64,000 bases of DNA from Pseudovibrio sp. M1P-2-3 (lineage in GTDB: Bacteria; Pseudomonadota; Alphaproteobacteria; Rhizobiales; Stappiaceae). The stretch is taken from assembly GCF_031501865.1 (NCBI RefSeq), contig NZ_JARRCW010000001.1, positions 629,001-693,000 on the forward strand. The letters are read 5' to 3'. Of this stretch, positions 27,202-34,191 are shown one piece after another (positions within the stretch are counted from its first letter, which is position 1; each line of letters starts with the position of its first letter). The notes beneath the pieces are model-generated. The model made no database searches. It saw only the letters and a program-made list of their open reading frames with translations, and had not been told where the DNA came from. The position numbers and the translations under genes were made by a program.

Positions 27202-27215
27202 TTGATTGAGATCAA
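27202..27215 (+). promoter_or_regulatory. Perfect FNR-type box upstream of a candidate small RNA
   Basis: TTGAT-TGAG-ATCAA is an exact match to the FNR/Anr/FnrL consensus dyad. Its centre (27208.5) is about 41 bases before 27250, the class II activator spacing, and a terminator lies about 70 bases further on. Confidence 0.55.
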
Positions 27216-27249
27216 AGTAATGAACAAGTCTACGTTGTAGGTTCTTCTT

Positions 27250-27322
27250 GCTACGGCTGATGCTCATATGGGGGAGTATCAACCACTGGGCGTACTTAGT
27301 TCTTGAGTACGCCCTTTTTTTT
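27250..27322 (+). ncRNA. Candidate FNR-controlled small RNA with terminator
   Basis: No coding frame is evident here. From the expected start (about 27250) the transcript would form a first stem, TGATGCTC (27258-27265) with GAGTATCA (27274-27281). This is 8 bp with one G-U pair and a loop ending in four Gs. A classical terminator follows: GGGCGTACT (27288-27296) with AGTACGCCC (27306-27314) and eight Ts (27315-27322). The perfect FNR box sits at the right distance upstream. Two stems, a short linker and a U-rich end are typical of Hfq-dependent small RNAs. It could instead be a leftover terminator of the HAD gene, whose stop is 113 bases upstream. Confidence 0.45.
27288..27322 (+). terminator. 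Rho-independent terminator with eight-T run
   Basis: A perfect 9-bp stem with a 9-base loop is followed by eight Ts. It is the best classical terminator in the window and would end the candidate small RNA or any read-through from the HAD-like gene. Confidence 0.85.
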
Positions 27323-27484
27323 GTCTCTTAATGATAATGTTGTGCTTCGTTTCTTTCTGTACTTAAGTATTATTTTTGGACAGCTCCGGCAGGCGATGCC
27401 TTTGCTGCCAATCGATGAGAATATTTAACGGGACTGCGACTAAGGTTGCTTATCCTAGCAGTTGCAAAGTTCTTTTAAAGCGGC

Positions 27485-27690
27485 AATAGTTCTCCCCATT
27501 GGGTTCCACCCCGGCAAAGCTGGCGTGGATGTAAAAGGGAATGCGGAAGGGATGACCAAATAAGGGCCTGATCCGCAGCTGCCCCCGCAACTGTGAATAG
27601 CTGGTTTGTCTCAAGGGCCACTGAAGCGCACTGCTTCGGGAAGGCGAGGCAAACAAGGAGCTATGAGCCAGGAGACCTGCCCACACATAG
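27485..27690 (+). promoter_or_regulatory. Cobalamin riboswitch
   Basis: The leader contains the hallmarks of the B12 riboswitch: AAAAGGGAA (from 27533), GCAGCTGCCCCCGCAACTGT (27575-27594), GCCACTG (27617-27623), and the B12 box AGCCAGGAGACCTGCC (27666-27681). A small stem, TCGCAC (27714-27719) with GTGCGA (27725-27730), lies next to the ribosome-binding site AAGGAG (27732-27737). Control of translation or of RNA access is therefore plausible. It should switch off the downstream permease when cobalamin is plentiful. Exact ends are approximate. The 27323-27484 stretch upstream presumably holds the promoter. Confidence 0.92.
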
Positions 27691-27745
27691 GATAACTGCG
27701 CTTTGCATAGCGCTCGCACGGAGGGTGCGATAAGGAGATGAAATT

Positions 27746-28411
27746 ATGCATATTGAACCGGGCTATGTGTCTGCTGCAAAAGTTGTAGCTGCCAATGTTG
27801 GCGCTGTTGGCGTCTTTTTATGGGGCGCAAAGCAGCAAGCCTCAGAGTTTTTGAAGAACCCTCTTGTTCCGGCCAAAACGATTTTGGCGGCAGCGTTTTT
27901 CTCGCTCTTCATGCAGTCCTACCACACAAGTGTAGGCGCTTCCGAGCTGCACTTCATTGGCGCAATGGCCATGTATCTCACACTGGGCTTCACACCCGTT
28001 CTTCTAGGCTTTGCCATTGGTCTTTTGTTTCAGGCATTCGCGTTTGACCCGCAAGACATGTACCACCTTGGTGTGAACAGCCTCTCCTTGATGCTGCCTT
28101 TGGTGTCCGTTCACTACCTTTCTGGTAAGAAGCTGTTTGACCAGAAACTGTCCAAACGCGTTTCCTACACCCAGATACTGAAGCTGGATGCCATATACTA
28201 CACAGGTGTCACCGGCATGGTCGGTTTCTGGCTGATGATCGGCGACGTTGCAACACCATTCACTGCATGGGCCCAGTTCGCAGCCTCATATTTGGCAATT
28301 GTGGTTCTGGAACCAGTTGTAACTTACCTTGCTGTGAAAGGCCTGAAAGCCGTTGAAGGCAACACCTTGGTTAAGAACCTCACAGTCGTGCCCCAGCTCA
28401 AGCTTGCTTAA
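27746..28411 (+). CDS. CbiM-like energy-coupling factor permease (cobalt/cobalamin related)
   Basis: The 221-residue membrane protein begins MHIEPGYVSAAKVVAANVGA. The MHIxPG start is the metal-ligand-bearing N-terminus of CbiM-type substrate-binding permeases, where the N-terminal amine and His coordinate Co2+. Six or seven hydrophobic spans follow (AMYLTLGFTPVLLGFAIGLLFQAF among them). No cbiN, cbiQ or cbiO gene is adjacent, so it would have to use a remote energising module or act alone. Control by a cobalamin riboswitch supports a role in cobalt supply for B12 synthesis. A terminator hairpin follows. Confidence 0.8.
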   Translation: MHIEPGYVSAAKVVAANVGAVGVFLWGAKQQASEFLKNPLVPAKTILAAAFFSLFMQSYHTSVGASELHFIGAMAMYLTLGFTPVLLGFAIGLLFQAFAFDPQDMYHLGVNSLSLMLPLVSVHYLSGKKLFDQKLSKRVSYTQILKLDAIYYTGVTGMVGFWLMIGDVATPFTAWAQFAASYLAIVVLEPVVTYLAVKGLKAVEGNTLVKNLTVVPQLKLA

Positions 28412-28435
28412 GGCTTAAACAAAACAGAGTTTATG

Positions 28436-28463
28436 ATGGCGGCCAATGTGCCGCCATTTTTAT
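28436..28463 (+). terminator. Rho-independent terminator after the CbiM-like gene
   Basis: ATGGCGGC (28436-28443) pairs with GCCGCCAT (28450-28457), followed by a short T-rich tail. Confidence 0.8.
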
Positions 28464-28564
28464 TGAGCCCAACACAAGGACGTGTTGATGGACTTGATGT
28501 AAGAACTGCGTTTTGCGTGTCCGATATGATGGCAGAAGCCGGATTCCTCCGCTCTTCAAAACGG

Positions 28565-28590
28565 ATGTCACTCCGGACGTGATCCAGAGC
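28565..28590. repeat. REP-like palindromic element, copy 1
   Basis: GATGTC is followed by the imperfect dyad CTCCGGA-CGTGA-TCCAGAG. The arrangement GGATGTC then CGGACnTGATCC recurs at 50660-50687. GTC...CCGGACTTGATCCGG elements are widespread short intergenic palindromes in alphaproteobacteria. The remaining 28464-28757 gap shows no gene; it holds the ettA promoter. Confidence 0.45.
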
Positions 28591-28757
28591 TTGTTTTTCC
28601 TAAATTGGTAGCTACTGGATAAAAGAGAAGAGGCCTGTTTTTTCTCTCTTCTTTCTATGCAGCTTTCCTGATATGGATTGCCCCAAAGGGTGGCATGGGT
28701 TAAGAGTGCTGCCAAAGATTTCTAGTTCATCATTCTATTAGGAGATGTGGGCAGTCC

Positions 28758-30407
28758 ATGGCGCGCCAGTTCATCTATCATATGCACGGAGTCTCAAAGG
28801 CTTACGGTGCTAAAAAAGTCCTCGACAATGTTCACCTGTCGTTCTACCCGGATGCAAAAATCGGTATTCTGGGCCCGAACGGTGCTGGTAAATCCACCCT
28901 TCTCAAGATCATGGCCGGTCTTGATAAGGAATACACTGGTGAAGCATGGGCCGCAGCAGGGGCCAAAGTTGGCTATCTGCCACAGGAGCCTAAGCTGGAT
29001 GAGGATAAGACAGTTCTCGAAAACGTCATGGAAGGCGTTGCTCACAAACAGGCTCTTGTAGACCGCTACAACGAACTGATGATGAACTATTCTGACGAGA
29101 CTGCCGATGAAGGCGCTCAGCTTCAGGACATCATTGATGCGCAGGATCTGTGGAATCTGGAAAGTCAGGTCGAGATGGCAATGGAAGCGCTTCGCTGCCC
29201 TCCATCCGACTCGCCGGTAACCAACCTGTCCGGTGGTGAACGCCGCCGTATTGCTTTGTGTCAGCTCCTTCTTTCTGAGCCTGACCTGATGCTGCTCGAT
29301 GAGCCGACCAACCACCTTGACGCTGAAACAGTGCATTGGCTGGAGCGGCACCTGCGCGAGTTCAAAGGTTCCGTATTGATCATTACCCATGATCGCTACT
29401 TCCTCGATAACGTTACTGGCTGGATTTTGGAACTCGACCGCGGTCAGGGTATCCCTTATGAAGGCAACTACTCCACCTACCTTGGCCAAAAAACCAAGCG
29501 TATGGAGCAGGAAGGCCGTGAGAACATGGCTCGTTCACGCGCAATCAAGCGTGAGCAGGAATGGATGGGGATGACGCCGAAGGGCCGTCAGACCAAATCA
29601 AAGGCTCGTATCAATGCCTATGATGCTCTGTTGACAGCGCAAGAAGAGCGTATGCCATCTATCGAGCAGATCCTGATCCCTGTTGGTGAGCGTCTTGGTA
29701 ACAACGTTATCGATGTTCAGGGTGTATCCAAGGGCTTTGGTGATCGCCTGTTGATTGATGATTTGTCCTTCAAGCTGCCTCGTGGTGGTATTGTCGGCAT
29801 CATCGGTCCTAACGGTGCCGGTAAATCCACGCTCTTCAAGATGCTGTCAGGTCAGGAAAAGCCGGATAGCGGTGAAATTGTTGTCAGTGACCGGGTTCAG
29901 CTTGGTTATGTGGATCAGTCCCGTGATAAGCTGGATGACAGCAAAACCGTTTGGGAAGAAATCTCCGAAGGCGCTGAAGTGATCTACCTCGATAAGAAAG
30001 AGATCAACTCTCGCGCTTACTGCTCATCCTTCAACTTCAAGGGTGCAGGACAGCAGGCTAAAGTTGGCGACCTTTCCGGTGGTCAGCGCAACCGTGTGCA
30101 TCTGGCGAAGGTTCTCAAGTCTGGCGCGAACGTGCTTCTGCTCGATGAGCCAACCAACGATCTGGATACAGAAACGCTGGCAGCACTGGAAGATGCGCTT
30201 GAAAACTACGCCGGTTGCGCTGTGGTGATCTCGCATGATCGTATGTTCCTTGACCGTCTTGCAACACACATGCTGGCCTTTGAAGGCGATAGTCATGTGG
30301 AATGGTTTGAAGGTAACTTCGAAGACTACGAAAAAGACAAGGTCCGCCGTCTGGGCGCCCACGCAGCAGACCCAAGCCGCATCAAATACAAGCCGCTGAC
30401 ACGCTAA
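28758..30407 (+). CDS. ettA: Energy-dependent translational throttle protein EttA (ABC-F)
   Basis: The 549-residue ABC-F ATPase binds the ribosomal E site and gates elongation according to ATP/ADP level. Two ABC domains are visible: Walker A GPNGAGKST at about residues 40 and 355, signatures LSGGERRR and LSGGQRNR, and Walker B LMLLDEPTNHLD and VLLLDEPTNDLD. The domain linker (P-site tRNA interaction motif) contains RSRAIKREQEWMGMTPKGRQTKSKAR. The YHMHGVSKAYG start and overall length are specific to EttA among ABC-F proteins. It lacks membrane segments, as expected. Confidence 0.95.
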   Translation: MARQFIYHMHGVSKAYGAKKVLDNVHLSFYPDAKIGILGPNGAGKSTLLKIMAGLDKEYTGEAWAAAGAKVGYLPQEPKLDEDKTVLENVMEGVAHKQALVDRYNELMMNYSDETADEGAQLQDIIDAQDLWNLESQVEMAMEALRCPPSDSPVTNLSGGERRRIALCQLLLSEPDLMLLDEPTNHLDAETVHWLERHLREFKGSVLIITHDRYFLDNVTGWILELDRGQGIPYEGNYSTYLGQKTKRMEQEGRENMARSRAIKREQEWMGMTPKGRQTKSKARINAYDALLTAQEERMPSIEQILIPVGERLGNNVIDVQGVSKGFGDRLLIDDLSFKLPRGGIVGIIGPNGAGKSTLFKMLSGQEKPDSGEIVVSDRVQLGYVDQSRDKLDDSKTVWEEISEGAEVIYLDKKEINSRAYCSSFNFKGAGQQAKVGDLSGGQRNRVHLAKVLKSGANVLLLDEPTNDLDTETLAALEDALENYAGCAVVISHDRMFLDRLATHMLAFEGDSHVEWFEGNFEDYEKDKVRRLGAHAADPSRIKYKPLTR

Positions 30408-30426
30408 GCAGTTTTGTATCTCCAAT

Positions 30427-30458
30427 AAAAATGGCGGGGCATTTGCTCCGCCATTTTT
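30427..30458. terminator. Terminator between convergent ettA and GH18 genes
   Basis: AAAAATGGCGG (30427-30437) pairs with CCGCCATTTTT (30448-30458); inner bases extend the stem. The A and T ends make it usable in both directions. Confidence 0.8.
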
Positions 30459-30469
30459 GATTTGAAGGT

Positions 30470-31420
30470 TTACTCAGCAGCTTGCGAGCCTGCTGTGCTG
30501 GTGCTCATAGCGCTAGCCAAAGCACTGGCCCAGTCATCCGTGTTGGTTGATGCACCGTACTGCGTGTCATATTGCCAGCCCATGACGCCAGCAAAATCAT
30601 CGTCATATTTCGATATAAGCGGGTTAATCAGGTAGGTGATGATATCCTGCGTGTTCAAGTAGCCGGAGCCTGCGTTGTCTGTCGTGGTTGGTTTGCCGAC
30701 GAGGAGTTTTTCTACCGGAACACCTTGTGCGACTATTCCGACAATACTTGAGGGGAAAGTGGAGCCACTGACAAGCTCTGTCCCTGCCACTTTGCCGGTT
30801 TCGTCCTGAGCGGTGTCACCCACATACCAGTCATTGTTGTAGTACTGGATGTTATAGAGATCGATGTTATTACCTGCATTTTGAGCGACATCCACATAGA
30901 CCTGCAAATAACCTGTCCCTCCATAAAAGTAGGGGCATTGGGGGGCGTGGGTGATGAAGTTCTGGTTGTTGGGAAGCTGTGACTTGAGACTACTGGAGAG
31001 ATCGGTAAGGAAGGTTATAGGATCATAGCCTGTATAGTTTGTATCTTCCCAATCAATATCGACACCGTCAAAGCCGTTATCTGTGACAATCTGTTTGATG
31101 GAGTTGACCGTCTGGTCAAGGTTATTGGCGCAGTCTGCCCAGCCCTGCGTTGAAAAGGTTTCTCCACCAAGGGAGACAAGAACGCGCTTGCCTGCGCTTT
31201 TCAAGCTGGAAACAACGCCGTATTGATCTTTGGTCCCTAAGAGTCCTGAAAGTTCGGAGCTGAGTTCCAGCTCTCCACTGCTGCCCGGCACGATGAAACA
31301 TAAAATAGCGGTGGTATAATCACTTTGAGCCAGCTCCTTTGCAAAATCTGGCGAACTTGAGAGAATATAGCCTACGATTTCTCGAGATGTCATGGGTCCT
31401 GCCTTTTTCTTCTCAGGCAT
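30470..31420 (-). CDS. Glycoside hydrolase family 18 protein (chitinase-like)
   Basis: The 316-residue protein is a single GH18 TIM barrel. It has the SLGG strand-3 motif (KRVLVSLGGE), the catalytic GFDGVDIDWED motif with the acid Glu, and a late VMGWQYD strand that carries the substrate-stacking Trp. It could hydrolyse chitin or other N-acetylglucosamine glycans. No signal peptide or carbohydrate-binding module is seen, so secretion would need another route. Two ATGs (31420 and 31393) are possible starts; neither has a strong ribosome-binding site. The low-complexity C-terminus is rich in Ala, Ser and Thr. Confidence 0.82.
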   Translation of the reverse strand: MPEKKKAGPMTSREIVGYILSSSPDFAKELAQSDYTTAILCFIVPGSSGELELSSELSGLLGTKDQYGVVSSLKSAGKRVLVSLGGETFSTQGWADCANNLDQTVNSIKQIVTDNGFDGVDIDWEDTNYTGYDPITFLTDLSSSLKSQLPNNQNFITHAPQCPYFYGGTGYLQVYVDVAQNAGNNIDLYNIQYYNNDWYVGDTAQDETGKVAGTELVSGSTFPSSIVGIVAQGVPVEKLLVGKPTTTDNAGSGYLNTQDIITYLINPLISKYDDDFAGVMGWQYDTQYGASTNTDDWASALASAMSTSTAGSQAAE

Positions 31421-31561
31421 ACTTGCCTGCGCAAGATAGACTTCCCGACTGCCGTATTGTGAGAGTTTCTAAAAATTTCTGCCAAATGTGCTTTGTAAGC
31501 AGTAATGAAAATTAATAAATTTAACTCGCTGAGGTTTTCGCGAGCGGGTGTCACCTTCCTG

Positions 31562-31617
31562 AAGGTTAAGCACCATAACTATCCACTTTTCGTGGGTGGA
31601 TTTATGGTTGCTACCTT
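31562..31617. other. Long imperfect stem-loop in the GH18/LuxR gap
   Basis: AAGGT, GC and ACCATAA pair with TTATGGT, GC and ACCTT, with an inner stem ATCCAC/GTGGAT. About 20 bp pair over 56 bases. It is 140 bases before the luxR-type start and has no T-run. It may be a leader structure or a protein-binding dyad. Nothing else is evident in 31421-31756. Confidence 0.35.
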
Positions 31618-31756
31618 AACGTGAATAATCATTTATATGTTTGAATTAATTAATGTTTGTATTCGTGTTGTTAACGATTTGATTGAATAATGCCCCAGAT
31701 TACGGCTATTTTAAAAGGCAGGCTGCTTCCTGCGCTGAAGGCATTTATATTTTTTG

Positions 31757-32362
31757 ATGAATTGCAATAAACTACATTCTAATTATCAGGGAGAGCATCA
31801 TTTACTCCTGAACGTTATGACGCGGCTTCAGTGCGGGGTCATCATCACCTGTGAGAAACTCTGCTATAAGGGCAGCAACCCTGAGGGGCGCAGGTTGCTG
31901 GAGGAGGCCAATATTTTTGGTGTTAATGGCGGGCGACTTTCCATCAGCGATGCCACGGTCAGGCAGAGTTTGCGGCGGGCTATGGAAGCGGCAGGCGAAG
32001 AAGAGCCAGATGCTGACGCGTGTCAGATACTAATTCACCGTGACAGCGCCGCCCTTTCTCCCATAACAATAGAGGTTTTTGCGGCAAGGTCTGGGGAGTG
32101 TGCAAATGATATTCTTCTGCTGTTCAAAGAAGTGGAAACCGAATGGGCGGCGAAGCTGGCCAAGCTGAAGAAGCGGTTCCCGTTAACCGACAGGGAGGCG
32201 ATAGTCCTAGAGAAACTATCGGGTAAGCACAGCGAGCAGGATCTGGCTGATACGCTGGGTATATCCATGAACACGTTGAAAAGTCATCGTAAGAATATCT
32301 ACGCCAAACTCAATGTCAGCAGCCGCATGGAACTTGCTATTTTACTTAGGGAGCTGAGTTAG
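31757..32362 (+). CDS. LuxR-type helix-turn-helix regulator
   Basis: The 201-residue protein has a C-terminal GerE/LuxR helix-turn-helix (residues about 140-200: LTDREAIVLEKLSGKHSEQDLADTLGISMNTLKSHRKNIYAKLNVSSRMEL). The N-terminal half is not a recognisable autoinducer or receiver domain, so the signal is unknown. It may be a short orphan LuxR regulator. The start is doubtful: ATG 31757 follows a TTG and lacks a good ribosome-binding site, and ATG 31817 is another choice. Its 3' end overlaps the convergent SufR-like gene by 17 bases. Confidence 0.72.
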   Translation: MNCNKLHSNYQGEHHLLLNVMTRLQCGVIITCEKLCYKGSNPEGRRLLEEANIFGVNGGRLSISDATVRQSLRRAMEAAGEEEPDADACQILIHRDSAALSPITIEVFAARSGECANDILLLFKEVETEWAAKLAKLKKRFPLTDREAIVLEKLSGKHSEQDLADTLGISMNTLKSHRKNIYAKLNVSSRMELAILLRELS

Positions 32363-32993
32363 TTTTTCCTAGTTCTTGAATTTTATAGGTGCAACGCCTC
32401 GCTCCTGAAACGATATGCTCCAGACGTTCCACGCGGCAATCTTTGCCAAGAATATCGCGAAAGAGTTTTAGCTCTGAGCGGCAAAAGTTCTGACAGGCGG
32501 TCGCCGCGGCACATATGGAACAGTGATTTTCTATAAACAGGAGGCTCCCATCTTCCATCTCCTCCACTTCTGCCATGTAGCCTTCGGCAGAACGTTGTTC
32601 TCTTAGAGCTTCCACGCGCTCTTTGAATGAGAAAGAGGCTAGAACTTGTTCACTGTAAGTTTTGAAGGAATCGCGTTCACGTTTTTCAATAAGCTTATCT
32701 ATACCTTCTTGACCATACACTTCGCGAATGCTGTTAAGCATGTCAATAAGCAAGCCACTGTGGTTATCTGGGAATTGTTTGTTCCCCTTGTCACTAAGTG
32801 CCCATATGCGGCGTGGCCGGCCCACATTTCCCTTTTGGTCTTCAAACGTAACCAGGTCCTCGTTCAGCAGGCCGTCAAGGTGCTGGCGTGCGCCAACACT
32901 CGTAATACTGTGTTCTTTGGCCAGCTGTGAAGCTGTTTGGGGTCCGCGAGACTTCAAAGAGTACAGAAGTCGTTTTCTCGTTTTATCCAGCAT
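32346..32993 (-). CDS. SufR-like winged-helix regulator with Fe-S cysteine motif
   Basis: The 215-residue protein has an N-terminal winged helix (TASQLAKEHSITSVGARQHLDGLLNEDLVTFED, wing GRPRRIWALSDKG). Its C-terminal region, ENHCSICAAATACQNFCRSELKLF followed by RVERLEHIVSGARRCTYKI, matches the Cys-bearing end of SufR-type regulators. SufR proteins bind a labile Fe-S cluster and repress Fe-S assembly genes or other stress genes. No suf gene is nearby, so its targets are remote or include the neighbours. AGG lies 6 bases before ATG 32993. Confidence 0.75.
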   Translation of the reverse strand: MLDKTRKRLLYSLKSRGPQTASQLAKEHSITSVGARQHLDGLLNEDLVTFEDQKGNVGRPRRIWALSDKGNKQFPDNHSGLLIDMLNSIREVYGQEGIDKLIEKRERDSFKTYSEQVLASFSFKERVEALREQRSAEGYMAEVEEMEDGSLLFIENHCSICAAATACQNFCRSELKLFRDILGKDCRVERLEHIVSGARRCTYKIQELGKTNSAP

Positions 32994-33150
32994 GGATCAC
33001 CTGTAGCACATAGTACCTAGTTTCAAAATAGTTTGCTTTTTTTATGTACGCCAGAACAGGGGTTCTTGACCTTAGTAAGGGGTTTGGCACAAGCTATACC
33101 CGAAGGTCCGCTCCAAGGGCTACAGTGTAAGCTAGGATTGGGAAAAGGCG

Positions 33151-33456
33151 GTGATGCGTAGAAAAACGCAGATTAGAGAAGTGATGAGAAACTCAATGCC
33201 GTTTCTTCCATATCTGGACTTCCAAAGGGTATTTGGAAAAGCCAGAGAAAGCCACCTAAAACACTTGCCAGTCGAGGTAGCTGTTAAACTGGCGGCAACC
33301 AGTTACGTTCGCCATACATACACAGACTACGATAGGCTTTTAAATGAAGGGTATGACAGAGATGCAGCCCGTTATTTTACCTTGTATGATACAGCGGAAA
33401 AGCTTGCTGAATGGGGATACCGGCTCGACGTGGAAACCATAATAAACAGCGGCTAA
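33151..33456 (+). CDS. DUF2293 family protein
   Basis: The 101-residue protein contains the DUF2293 pattern: a short basic N-terminus, then LPVEVAVKLAATSYVRHTYTDYDRLLNEGYDRDAARYF near the middle and a C-terminal LAEWG. The family is small, mostly alphaproteobacterial and fungal, and has no firm function. The annotated GTG is directly followed by ATG (33154), which is an equal candidate for the start. It is a single gene ending in a hairpin that also faces the next, convergent gene. Confidence 0.72.
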   Translation: MMRRKTQIREVMRNSMPFLPYLDFQRVFGKARESHLKHLPVEVAVKLAATSYVRHTYTDYDRLLNEGYDRDAARYFTLYDTAEKLAEWGYRLDVETIINSG

Positions 33457-33474
33457 ACTATAAAGTATAGCCGC
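33449..33474. terminator. Hairpin between convergent DUF2293 and membrane-protein genes
   Basis: GCGGCTA (33449-33455) pairs with TAGCCGC (33468-33474); the DUF2293 stop codon overlaps the left arm. Confidence 0.55.
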
Positions 33475-33489
33475 CAACAAAGAACTGAC

Positions 33490-33813
33490 TTACCGGCAAA
33501 CCGATAAAATCCATATAAATGCAGAGGCCACAAGGCACAGGGCAGGGATTATGATGGCGGGATAACCGAAAAAAGCTATGGCAAGAAACCAGGTGACACC
33601 CACGTTCACTACGAAGAAATATTTTGCGTCATCCTTGCCATGAATAGCGTCCGTTAAAAGCCAACCAAATAAAGGGATTAGCATTAGAATTCGGACCAGA
33701 AAAATGTCGTCCTTGCGAGAAAGAGTGTCTTTCCAGAGCCAGTTAAGCACGGGGATTGCCATCAGAATACGGACCGGAAGAATGTCGTCGTTCGTTTTTG
33801 TTGGGGCGCTCAT
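33490..33813 (-). CDS. Small membrane protein with internal 26-residue duplication
   Basis: The 107-residue product has four short hydrophobic segments. Residues starting DDILPVRILMAIPVLNWL are repeated 26 residues later as DDIFLVRILMLIPLFGWL, and a third DDAKYFF start follows. The duplication is also visible in the DNA: 33661-33716 and 33739-33794 are alike at 78-base spacing. I chose ATG 33813; a TTG 12 bases further up is an alternative. I recognise no family. An FNR box lies 23 bases upstream of the start, but at a distance too short for standard class II activation of this gene. Confidence 0.6.
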   Translation of the reverse strand: MSAPTKTNDDILPVRILMAIPVLNWLWKDTLSRKDDIFLVRILMLIPLFGWLLTDAIHGKDDAKYFFVVNVGVTWFLAIAFFGYPAIIIPALCLVASAFIWILSVCR

Positions 33814-33835
33814 AGTTTCACTCAAATTGGGGAAT

Positions 33836-33849
33836 TTGATCTACATCAA
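33836..33849. promoter_or_regulatory. Perfect FNR-type box upstream of the capsule locus
   Basis: TTGAT-CTAC-ATCAA matches the FNR consensus exactly. Read rightward, class II spacing puts a start near 33884, in front of the glf operon with a leader of about 300 bases. Read leftward, the predicted start would fall inside the membrane-protein gene, so the rightward reading is preferred, though repression of the leftward gene is also possible. Confidence 0.5.
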
Positions 33850-33868
33850 CTTTGAATCCAAAAGAATG

Positions 33869-33892
33869 TAAATAGGTATTAATACCTATTTA
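33869..33892. promoter_or_regulatory. 24-bp perfect palindrome upstream of glf
   Basis: TAAATAGGTATT (33869-33880) is followed directly by its exact reverse complement (33881-33892). The site lies 20 bases right of the FNR box, across the start region expected from that box, as an operator overlapping a promoter would. Partial copies of the TAGGTATT/AATACCTA half are seen near 16051. The rest of 33893-34191 is AT-rich with no gene. Confidence 0.5.
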
Positions 33893-34191
33893 TGTTTCTA
33901 GCATTGCTTTGAATTTATTTTAGGCGAAGAAGAATTGAACTATAGGCCTTTGCTTTTGAGGGGTTTGTCTCAGAAAGCGTGCGTGCTAGTCCTATCGGCA
34001 TAATTTTGATGTGAGTTTATCTTCTTTGATGATAAACATTACATTAGGTACCCTGATATATTTAGATGGTTATTTTATTATTAAGAAAATTTATTGCTGA
34101 TGTGAAATTATATCTAGTTATTACCATTGGTTTTACTTGTTGGCGTTTGAACTGCTTGAAATGTAAATAATTGGCTGCAGGGGTGAATTAG

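Noticed and set aside
33836-33849. FNR box as a class II activator site of the leftward membrane-protein gene
   Set aside because: The predicted transcription start would fall about 12 bases inside the coding region; rightward use or repression fits better.
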